A model generated the notes under the pieces. That model searched no databases. It saw only the letters and a list, made by a program, of their open reading frames with translations, and was not told the DNA's origin. DNA of 9,612 nt from an uncultured Eubacteriales bacterium (GTDB lineage: Bacteria > Bacillota > Clostridia > Peptostreptococcales > Anaerovoracaceae): positions 1 through 9,612 of the forward strand of contig CACXCQ010000275.1 in the NCBI GenBank assembly GCA_902766185.1. The letters run 5' to 3'. This document shows positions 1-9,400 of the stretch, in pieces. How positions within the stretch are numbered: the stretch's first letter is position 1; every line of letters starts with the position of its first letter. Position numbers and translations under genes: made by a program.

Positions 1-45
1 AAAGTCAATGTTTCAATGCGTCAGAGCCGGCTAAACCATGACTTT
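1..45. repeat. Inverted repeat unit 1 of a tandem dyad array (imperfect)
   Basis: AAAGTCAATGTTT at 1-13 faces AAACCATGACTTT at 33-45, pairing with two mismatches around a 19-base loop. The loop contains the palindrome AGCCGGCT (25-32). The right arm is followed by CCTCTC (46-51), as in unit 2. The left flank is cut by the window edge, so the array may continue upstream. This is the most diverged of the three units. Confidence 0.7.
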
Positions 46-49
46 CCTC

Positions 50-64
50 TCGCGCAAAGGCTGG
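50..64 (+). repeat. 15-bp direct repeat, copy 1
   Basis: TCGCGCAAAGGCTGG is found here, between dyad units 1 and 2, and again exactly at 305-319 in the transcript leader. The match ends at 65 (A) against 320 (G) and at 49 (C) against 304 (T). A 15-base exact match within about 400 bases is not expected by chance. Confidence 0.85.
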
Positions 65-75
65 ACGGCACATGC

Positions 76-116
76 AGTCAATGTTTTTCTTCCCAAAGTC
101 GGTCGAAACATTGACT
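76..116. repeat. Inverted repeat unit 2 of the dyad array (perfect 11-bp arms)
   Basis: AGTCAATGTTT at 76-86 and AAACATTGACT at 106-116 are exact reverse complements separated by 19 bases. CCTCTC follows at 117-122, the same flank as in unit 1. The spacer (87-105) does not match the other spacers well, so what is conserved is the arms and the right flank. Confidence 0.85.
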
Positions 117-145
117 CCTCTCCCGGATCCACTCGCTCGAGCCGA

Positions 146-192
146 AAAAGTCAATGTTACAGCACGTTATAACAGCCAAAACATTGACTTTT
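146..192. repeat. Inverted repeat unit 3 of the dyad array (perfect 13-bp arms)
   Basis: AAAAGTCAATGTT at 146-158 and AACATTGACTTTT at 180-192 are exact reverse complements around a 21-base spacer. The spacer contains the palindrome GTTATAAC (166-173). The right flank CCTTCT (193-198) resembles the CCTCTC after units 1 and 2. The outer ends are A4 and T4, so a weak bidirectional terminator is possible, but the stem is AT-rich and the loop long. A protein-binding dyad or an extragenic palindromic element fits better. The unit lies about 60 bases upstream of the promoter. Confidence 0.85.
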
Positions 193-252
193 CCTTCTTG
201 GGACGTTCCGGGCATCGAGCTGTATACGTTAATTAAATAACACTTTAAATTG
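193..252. other. Spacer between dyad array and promoter
   Basis: No gene is seen here. Composition shifts to AT-rich from about 221, with the palindromes GTATAC (222-227) and TTAATTAA (229-236). Together with the neighbouring sites, the 384 bases before the gene hold only repeats and control elements; I see no tRNA or small coding gene with a ribosome binding site. Confidence 0.5.
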
Positions 253-281
253 TTGAAGACCCATATATATTAGGGTATAAT
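253..281 (+). promoter_or_regulatory. Sigma-70/SigA-type promoter of the giant surface protein gene
   Basis: A -35-like TTGAAG (253-258) is separated by exactly 17 bases from a perfect -10 TATAAT (276-281), within an AT-rich stretch (221-305). Transcription would start near 288, giving a leader of roughly 97 bases before the ATG at 385. The -10 lies in the dyad GGTA-taatt-TACC (274-286), which is flanked on both sides by alternating AT runs (263-270 and 287-295). A repressor or other DNA-binding protein could overlap the promoter there. Confidence 0.75.
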
Positions 282-304
282 TTACCTATATATATTTAGA
301 ATTT

Positions 305-319
305 TCGCGCAAAGGCTGG
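305..319 (+). repeat. 15-bp direct repeat, copy 2, in the leader
   Basis: This is the second exact copy of TCGCGCAAAGGCTGG, 255 bases downstream of the first and just beyond the expected transcription start. Together the copies bracket 65-304, which contains dyad units 2 and 3 and the whole promoter. Recombination between the copies could delete or duplicate that cassette. That consequence is inference. Confidence 0.85.
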
Positions 320-346
320 GAATGTCCTGCTTTTGTGTATCTCTAT

Positions 347-364
347 CTATACGGAACTGTATAG
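347..364 (+). promoter_or_regulatory. Small leader hairpin just before the ribosome binding site
   Basis: CTATAC (347-352) and GTATAG (359-364) are perfect reverse complements around the six-base loop GGAACT. The hairpin ends seven bases before the GGAGG, so it could affect transcript stability or ribosome access. It is weak (six pairs, mostly A-U) and could be incidental. Confidence 0.4.
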
Positions 365-371
365 TCAGCGC

Positions 372-376
372 GGAGG
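372..376 (+). promoter_or_regulatory. Shine-Dalgarno GGAGG that sets the start at 385
   Basis: GGAGG lies eight bases before the ATG at 385, an ideal spacing. An in-frame ATG at 322 also has no stop between it and 385, but it lacks a comparable site and would put 21 residues in front of a textbook signal peptide. The 385 start is therefore preferred. Confidence 0.9.
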
Positions 377-384
377 AAGGAACA

Positions 385-486
385 ATGAAAGAGCTGCCGA
401 AAAAGATAATCGCATTTCTGACTGCATTTGTGTTTGCCTTCACGGGTGCATTCATGTTCAACGGATTAGGGAATATGGTATATGCG
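385..486 (+). other. Sec signal peptide, residues 1-34
   Basis: The N-terminus starts MKELPKK (positive end), followed by a hydrophobic core IIAFLTAFVFAFTGAFMF (residues 8-25). A polar end then carries VYA before Asp-35, a standard signal peptidase I site. Cleavage after Ala-34 is predicted. No lipobox cysteine is present, so this is not a lipoprotein. Confidence 0.88.
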
Positions 487-3400
487 GATACCGGCTCGCC
501 TGCCGAATCGTCTGAGGGTCAGGAGACCAGTTACGATAAGGGCGGAGGCGTGCTGGAGGACTTCGGCTTCGATACGTCCAAGATACCGGAGACGTACGAT
601 GCGGATTCCACGGACAATCCGTATGGATCGGATGTGACCACCATGTGCGAGATGAGCGAGATGGTGAAGATCGAGACATCCGTTCCCTATGAGGAAGACG
701 ATCAGGGCCATCGGACACCCCAGCCTTTTGTGTCGGCCACGACCGACCTGTACGGGCACAACGCCAAGCTGGACGGAGAGTACGCTACCCTGAAGAACTC
801 GGCACAGGGAGAACAGGATATCAACGGACCGGGAGCCTATGCTTTTGTGGCGGCTACGGATGTGGACGTGAAGGGATCCGGCAGAGATTCCGGCGCGGCC
901 ATGCTCTACACCAATTACAAGCATTACAAAAAGGGCGATACGGAGCCGGATCATAACATCTATATGAAGATCTTCGATCCGAAGACGGGAAACATAGAAT
1001 CGGAACCGATCCAGATCTCATCCTTCATTCAGAACCGGCTCGTCTGGGACTATCAGATACAGTCCCAGCTGCAGATCACTGCCGGGGATTTTGATAACGA
1101 CACCGTGGATGAGATCGCGGTCTATGTTCCGGCAGCAACAGACGGAGCCGCGGCAAGAGTGGCGATCTACGATCTGACCAACGGCACGGATTGTTCAGAT
1201 CCGTTCAATAAGAACAGCTGGCAGAACGCGTGGAACTATGTCCTTCCCAAGAACAACGCGCAGATCGTGGAATACGATCCCTATGACGGAGGGGGTCAGG
1301 ACAGATATTTCATGTCCAACTTCTACAACAACATCGACCTGGCGGCGGGAGACGCGGACAATGACGGCTCCTGCGATCTGGTCATCTCCTACGGCGCGTC
1401 AGACGTGGGGAGAGACTCCAAGGAAAAGAAATCGATCCAGCTGTCGCTGCCCAGCACCACGGTGGTCCTGTACGGAAGCAACGGCAGCGCCATCCACGGC
1501 GGCCAGATGCTGAGGGATTCCCAGACGCTGGACTACGGAGATGACGCTCTGATCAGAGTGTCCACCGCATTCGGCGATCTGGACGGAGATGGAAACGAAG
1601 AGATGATCATAGGCGGTCAGCGCCAGTCGGAGCAGAGCGACAATACGAGCCGTGCGCTGGGCAAATACACCTACGATGCGGACAGCAAAAGCATGGTGCT
1701 GGAGAAGCTTGATAACATCAGCATCATCGATGGAGATTGGAGCGAAGACGAGGATCACAACAAAACCTGGGCCTCTGGCAATGGATGGGATGCTTACTAT
1801 TACAGCATTCCGGCGATGAAGACCAACATCGCCGTGGGCGATATCATGGGGAAGAGCAGCAAGAGCAAGATCTACATGGACAGCGTGCTGTATTCTTACG
1901 ATAACGGGTTCACCCTCGTGGACGAACTGGAGGACAAGAGCCCGAATGATCCCCAGGATCCCTCCGGAAAGAAAAAGGGAAGCGCGATATTCACGGACCT
2001 TCACGGGCTGTATGATATGGCCGACAAACAGGTGGAATACTTTGAGTATGGCGCCGATGTCGGCAACTATACCATGAGCGAAGGCGATTATGTCACTGTT
2101 CACCGGGTCACCCAGCCCAGAGGCGGGGAGATCGGAGAAGACATGAATATCCTCTCGGATGCCGGCATGATCGTTGCCGTGGATGATGATGACAACGGCC
2201 TCGAGCTCACGGCGCAGCACAACATCTCGGCGTACAGCAGATCCACCGAGGGCGCGCCCATCACCCTGTTCGCCGCGGATACGGATATGGACAGCGCTGT
2301 CCTGAAATATACGGGCAAGCACGATCTCGAATATCAGGATCCCAAGGTGATCGCGGTCCTGGCGTCAGCCCCTTACTACAAGGATGTGGCTGACTACGAT
2401 AACGGACACATGCTGGATTTCTGCGAGACCACCTACGGAGAGAGTACGGGAAACGGCAGGGAATTCGGGTCGAACCTGGAATTCACTATAGGTGTATACA
2501 CCAACCACGCGTTTGATCTGGGGGTAAAGACCCTCGGACTCGTCAATTTCGTGGGGTTTGATGTTGGATCGGCCCTGGGATATAAGTACACGAAGGAAGC
2601 GGGCGACAGCGTCACCAACACCTTCGAAGTGACCTATGGAACGGCAGCGGGAGAAAACCAGGTGGTGCTCATGTCCACACCGGTGGAAAAATACGAATAT
2701 ATCGAGACCACCGCTGCTGTGGATGATGCCGGCAACGTGACTACGGTCTCCGATACGAGGGAAGAGACGCATACCCATCAGCCGGCTACGGTGACCATGT
2801 CCGTGGAAGATTACATGGAGGTGCGCAAGCACTCCACGAGCGATCTGCCGGATGTGACACAATACATTACCTCCGTTCCCGGCCATCCGGAGACCTACCC
2901 CTCCGGCAAAGCGGATATCCCGAAGGCAGTCAAGGATAAATGGAAGAAGTACGGGAAAAACGCAAACAAGGATGAACTGGACGCCAAACCGAATGAGGAT
3001 CCGAAACATGACGATGTGATCAAGAAGGACGAATACGTTGAGTACAAGCCGGATACCTGGGAGGGCGTCGGCTACGGGGCCGGATTCATATCCCAGTCCA
3101 TATCCAGGGAGACGGACAGTTATCACCGGGACGCCAGTGGAGTATACTGGACGTTCCACATAGGTCTGGACTGGACAGACATCGTCGGGGAAGGAGCGGC
3201 TGCATGGTATAAGGGCGGAGCCGGACTCGAACTCGGCACCAATGAGGTGTGGGGGACGAAATACAGTTTCCCGAAGGGTGCATCCTATTCCGGAACGGTA
3301 GTGAATATGCCCAGAGAGGCGCAGTCTTACGGGTACTATTTCTCATGGTCGCTGATGAAGTATATGGTGTACGACTCCAAGTCGTGCTCCTTCCCGGTCA

Positions 3401-6400
3401 TCAGTTATTTTGTCACGGATACGGATACGGCGCCGCCGAAGCTTCCGGATAACATCAGCCAGGATTTTGATCAGACGACGGATTCGCAGGTCGGTCTCAC
3501 CTGGAACTATTCCGGGGACGCCGGCACGATGTTCGATATCTACCGGTACAAGGATTTCCCCCAGGGCGGAGGGAACGAACTGGTGGGAACGGTAAAAGGC
3601 AGCGATTACCAGATCGTCAAGGATGATGATGGCAATACCCTCACCGACAGCAACGGCAAGACGATCCGCGAGTACTCCTTCGTGGAGGACGGATTGAGTG
3701 CCGATACGAAGTATCAATACCGAATGAAGGTCAGGAGTTCTACCACCCCCAAGGAGAGTATCTTCAGCCCGATCATTGAGGGCCGGACGGACGTGTCCCA
3801 AAAGCCGGAGCTGAGCCTTTCTTCGGACACGCTCAAGCTCTATCCCGATGGGACCTCCACGCTGTCGGTCAGCGTGGCGAATCCGGAGGAATACGAGACC
3901 GGGAAGGATTACCAGTGGCAGAAGTACGATACCAAGACCCACAAGTGGCTGGATGAAGAAGGCGAAACCAAGGCGACTCTGACCTTCGCCGCGAATTCCA
4001 GCAAGCGCGTTGGGAAGTACCGCTGCCGGGTCAATCTGGTCAGGAAGAGGGAGAGCGCGCCGCAGTACATCTCCGCGTTTACGGGAGCATGTGACGTCTC
4101 ATTCTCCAAGAGAGATGTGGTGTTCGGCCCGATCCGGGTCTTTGACGGAGAAGGACGCGGGCCGATCAATACCGGAGTGGAGGTCAAGGTCTCCAATGCC
4201 AGCAGCACAGGCACGGCCAAACCTGAAGGCAAGGTGTACTTCAAGATCAGCGGCCCCAATGGAGATATGACGCTGTACACCTACATCAATCCGACGACGG
4301 GGATCGCACAGATCAACAGCATCGAGGATCTGATCAGCACAGTAAGCCAGCAGGCCTTCGTGGACGGCGGGTATGTGATCACCGTTTCCTATGAAGGCAA
4401 CAAGGTGTTCTACGGCTGCGAAGGCACGGAGGAATACCATTATCTGCGGAATATCGACGAGTGTACCTGGCTGTCAGCCCAATCGGGATACCGGTTCGGA
4501 GAGAACATCATGGCCACAGCGCATCTCTTCGATTTCAAAAAGCAGGCCGACGGCTCTGTTACGAGAACAGACATAACGGATCAGGTCACCAGGATGAAGA
4601 TCTTCGCCGTGGATCAGAGCGGCCAGAAGACCGGAGAAGCCCTGGGCGATTTTGACCTGGCCGAAACAGCAGGAGCGGCGAAGCTCCCGCTGAACGCGAA
4701 GCTGAAGTCCAAGGCCTGGATAGAAGTGTATACCGGTGAGGAGACAGAAGCCGCGGGGCATCAGGTCGTGTACACTGCGCCGATGGAGGTCAGCATGAGC
4801 GTATCGGGCAAGATCTCCGGCGCCGGCAGCCTGTTGAAGCCCTATTCCTTCGAGGGAGAGGACGTAACGTTGACGGGTGACGGCAGTCTTACCGAGAAGA
4901 ACATCATAGGGACGGAAGGAGGCGAGGCGAAGAGTCTGGCCGACCTTCTGAAGTTCCGGTACTACGAGGCCAGCGGTGAGAAGCTGTTCGATTCCACGGA
5001 TCTGGAGCAGCATCCGGAGTACGCCCAGCAGTTCATCCCGGCCCTTTACCGGGTGGCAGTGATGGCGAAGAATAAAGATGCCCAGAATCTGCTTGAGATA
5101 TTCTATGACATCCAGGGGCTGAATGAGGCCGAATTCCTGGTGGTGGGCAGCTACTACGAAGTTACCGCGGCGCCGTCGGACGAAAACGCCGGAAGCGTGC
5201 GCATGATCTCCCCGATCCTGGAGGAGAACGTGCAAAAGCTGGGCTTCTCAGGAGGATCGAAGATCACCCTGAAAGCGGAACCGGCCAGAGGCTTCCGGGT
5301 CAAAGAATGGAAGATCGAGGATGGACAGGGAGGCATTCGGTACCAGAATGGCAATAACCTGCTCGTCTATACGCTGCGCAGCGAGCCCACCATCAACACC
5401 GGAGGACAGGTGAATATCACCGTAATATTTGAACCGAAGAACAATACGCTGACCTACGAGACGAAGGGTGCGGGAAGCATCTCGGTGAAGCCTGCCTTTG
5501 CGACCGGAAGCGCCGTTCTGGAGGGGACGGAGATGCAGTTCACCGCCAGAGCCGATGACGGATGGCACTTCAAGGAGTGGCGCTGGGACAACTACGGCGG
5601 CAACAGCTCCGTTGCATCGGGCGCAGTCTCTGAAGGCGGCATCAACACGAAGAACTACACCATGGGCGACAGCCCCGCAGCGGTCTACGCGATCTTCGCC
5701 AGGGATACCATCGATCTGGATCTGCAAGGCGATCTGAGGGCTTCGTATATCAATGACGGAAGCAATCCGGTGGAGGATCTCGGCAAGGAGATCGCCCTGG
5801 AGAACGGCAAGGGAGCGCCCAAGGGATCGAAGATCAGGGTGAAGACCGCGCCGGGATTCGTTCCTGCCGAGGACGCCCAGTGGTCCGTTGAGGCGACTAC
5901 GCCGGGCGGCACCGTACAGCCTGCTCTTGAGGAATTCACTGTCGGCACCAGCGAGGGCGTCGAGTTCGACCTTCCGGACGATGTGACCGCCTGCTCGGTG
6001 GCGCTGCAGACAGAAAAGGGACGTTATTCCATCGGGCTCGCCGGACAGGACGTCAGCTACGTGGTCAAGGTGGACGGCGAGGAGATCCCGGCGGATCAGT
6101 ATGACGAGAAGCTGCAGAGGATCAGCGCGGGAGCCAGGATCGAGATCACGGCAGTACCCGACCGGGGCAAGCTGTTCGATTACTGGACCGTTGACGGAGA
6201 ACAGCAGAAGAGCACCGATCCGTCCCTGGTCTTCAACATTTCGGACAGCATGACGATAAGCGCGCAGGTCAAGGACGATACGGACCACACCATCACCGCG
6301 AAGGCCACCGGCGGCGGAACCGCCGTGTGCACCATCACAGGACATAATGGCGAAAAGGTCGTTAAGTCCATCGAGGAAGAACAGAAGCAGATCACCGTAT

Positions 6401-9400
6401 ACGAAGGTGAGAGCCTGTCCATCTGTCAGAATCCGGAGGATCCGAGCCACATCATGACTGAGGTGCTCATGGGAGGAAAGCGCCAGGATATGACTGACGG
6501 CGTATTCACTCTGGAAAGCATCACGGATGATGCGGAGATCGTCTGCGGCTTCAGGCCGAGCACCTACAACGTCATCAGCTTCGAAACAGATGTAGAAGGC
6601 CCCGAGCCGGATATTCTGGACAGCGAAGGAAAGACGCTGGAAAAGGGAGAGACTCTAGAAGTGGGAACCGGCGAGGACGTGACCTTCACCATCCAGAGAG
6701 AACACGATTATCCCTGCCATCTGATGCTTGAGGACGAAATTATTGAGCCGACCATTACGGACGTTACCGGAGAAAAAACCAAATACATCTTTGAACTGGA
6801 GAATATCAGCAGGAACATGCCCTTTACGATCACCGATCGCAGGACCTACCTCATCAGCAGCTGGGAGGAATTCGACAGCTTCATGCAGAGGATCAACCTG
6901 CTGGCTGACAAGCAGATCAAGGAGCGCTCTAAGGGCGTCATCATGGACGACTTCTCCATGCCGGAGGATGCGCAGCTTCGTCAGTTCCCCGGAGAGTTCA
7001 CCGGCATCCTGGACGGACAGGGGCACACGATCTCTGACCTGAAGATAGGCGGCGAGAGTCCGAGTAACGGATACAGCTGCATCTTCGGCAGCATCGCCGA
7101 GGGAGCGTGCGTGAAGGATCTGACTCTGGAGGGCTTCAGCGCCTATGTGGTCGAAGCCATCGGAAACGGCGACACGGATATCGGAAACGCGCTGGTCGCC
7201 AGGATCAACAAAGGAACCATCTCCGGCGTGACCCTCAAAGACTGCAGCCTGACCCAGAAGACGAACCTTGACTTCGGCGAGTACAGAAGTGAGCTGGCGG
7301 GAATCGCTGCCTATAACATGGGAACCATCGAGGCCTGCCAGGTCATCGACATGAAGCTCAGGGCGGAGCGTGATTTTCCGGGCTACGGAGATGTCGGATC
7401 CGGCATTGCGCTGCAAAACCACATCAACCAGGGAGGTCTTCCCAAATACCAGGGGACGATAACCGGCTGCTACGTCGAGGGTCTGCAGCTCGCCAACACG
7501 TCTGACGGATCATATTATGACGCGGGTGCTGCGTTCATCTGTGACGATCTCGAGGAGCTGGGAGCCGGCCCCTTCGTGGCCAACTACTACCGCGGACCGT
7601 CAGGTGCCGCGATGCAGGAGAGGCAGGGAAAGAACGCCCGCAGCCTGACCGCCGATCCGGATGACTGGGAGAAGGCGGAAGAAGAAATGAACAAGCCTGC
7701 CTTTGCGGCGAAACTGGCTTACTTCATGAACAAGGAGGCAAAAGCCAAGCTCTGGGGAGTCGAGGAGACCGGGGCGGACCAGCCGGAGGGAGATCGGATC
7801 ACACCGCAGATCATCCCGCTGGGCTGCAGTGACACCTGTCAGGCGCCGGTGAAGGCAGACTTCAAAGCCGGCGGAAAGGAAGTGGCGCTGTATCTGTACC
7901 CGGCTGAGTACATGCTTCCGGGAGAGGAATCCTTCGGAACGGATACGCCGAAGTACTGGCGGTGCGGAGAGGAAGCCTACTCACCGGGCTTCGGGCCGGT
8001 CCTCATCAACGAGGATATGACCTTTACCGGGGAGAACAGCCTGAAGGACTACGTGGCGACCCTGTCCTCGGAGGAAGGCGGAACGGTCTGCTTCACGGAG
8101 CTGAAGGATGCGCTGAATGAGGCCGCTTCGACGACGATGGAGGAGCCGGTGCTGACCATCATCGGCAAGTGCGCCATGGAGGACAATGCCTTCACCATCG
8201 CCAGTGATCTGACCATGGTGCTGGCGGACGGCGCCGAGCTGACCATGAAGAAACAGTCGTCCATCAAGAACAAGGGAACGTTCATCTCGGGAGAAGGCTC
8301 CACGCTGCACAAGTACGGCAGCATGAACAACGCCGGACTCATTCAGGTGAACGGAACATTCTATAACTACGGAAGCAAGCTGACGAACACGGGCGATGGC
8401 ACGGTGGAAAACCGCGAGAACATCATCTGTAACCCGCATCGCCAGGGAGACTGGAAACCTGCTGAGGAGCCGAATCCCGACGGCACGTGGACCAAGACCA
8501 GCGAATGCGAGGTGTGCGGAAATACGATCCACAAGGATGTGGAGCCGGATCCTCCCGTGAAGGAGATCGAAGCGATCCAGATCGTCCGCTCGCCGGATAC
8601 CGGGGAGTATGTGCCAGGTGAGGCGTTCACCACCGAAGGGATGGTGGTCGCCGCGATCATGAAGGACGGCGGACGCGCCCTCATCGACAACTACACGATG
8701 ACCGTTGACGAAGATGAGGGGAGCCGGCCCATTGCAGACGGGGACATCCTGAATGAGCTTGGAGATATGCAGATCTCCGTCCATTACGAAGGGTTCGCCA
8801 GCGAGTTCATGATCAAGGTGGCCTCGGGTATTACCGAGCTGAAGATCGCCGACGGCGACAAGCAGGTGGCCAAGGGTGAGAAACTGCAGCTGCAGGCCAT
8901 CTGGTCTCCGGAAGAAGCGAAGGCCAATGTGGAATGGACCTCGGATGACGAGTCCATCGCCACGGTGGACAAAAACGGCCTGGTGAAGGGCGTCTCCAAA
9001 GGACAGGTCCGGATCACGGCCGCCACTGAAGGCCTGACGGCCACATGCATCGTCAAGGTGCTGGAGGCAACGGTATCCCTCGACCTGGATGCGCAGGATG
9101 TCCTGGTGCCTCTTGGCGGCAGCGAACTGGTCGCGGCCAGGGTAAGCCCTGCCGTGGAAGGGGAGGTCAACTGGACGCTTCCGGACACCTCCGTTGCCGG
9201 ATTCTGCGTAACGGATGAGGAGACAGGGGAAGTGACCGTGACCGACACCCTGGTGACGAAACTGTCACCGGGCAGCAAGGGGGTATCCAGCGCATACGCA
9301 CCCATCTCCGGCACCGGTGAGGGAGAGACGGTGATCACCGCCTCCGTCACGGATGAGCGCGGACTGGTGATACACAAGGAATGCCGGGTGGAGGTACTTC

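Noticed and set aside
28..75. Cyclic-di-GMP (GEMM) riboswitch, suggested by CGCAAAG near an AAACC at 34-37, and by CGCAAAG again at 308-314
   Set aside because: The paired stems and the downstream GGGTTGCC-type receptor region are missing, and the first copy lies upstream of the promoter.
125..141. Neighbouring GGATCC and CTCGAG sites suggesting a cloning junction
   Set aside because: They sit between repeat units in otherwise natural sequence with no vector sequence nearby; chance is sufficient.
111..190. Promoters starting from the TTGACT in the dyad right arms (111-116 and 184-189)
   Set aside because: TTGACT is a good -35 match, but no -10-like hexamer lies 16-18 bases downstream of either copy.
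1..192. CRISPR array
   Set aside because: The repeats are only 11-13 bases, alternate in orientation, and have 19-42 base irregular gaps; no cas gene is in view.
146..199. Intrinsic terminator at dyad unit 3
   Set aside because: It has A4 and T4 ends, but the stem is AT-rich with a 21-base loop. Two similar dyads without T-runs suggest a different role.
322..384. Alternative in-frame ATG at 322 for the giant protein
   Set aside because: It lacks a well-placed Shine-Dalgarno and would bury the signal peptide behind 21 extra residues; GGAGG at 372-376 fits 385.
333..515. Short + strand frame of 60 codons overlapping the start of the giant gene
   Set aside because: It has no ribosome binding site, overlaps the signal peptide in another frame, and the product looks arbitrary.
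5248..6450. Long opposite-strand open frame of 400 codons, and similar ones at 1399-2322, 2365-3159, 4474-5235, 6655-7422, 7981-8784 and 8784-9602
   Set aside because: They lie inside the giant + strand frame, which has a start site, signal peptide and recognisable domains along its length. The reverse frames show no coherent domains, no good ribosome binding sites, and low-complexity composition. GC-rich codon use leaves few stops on the reverse strand.
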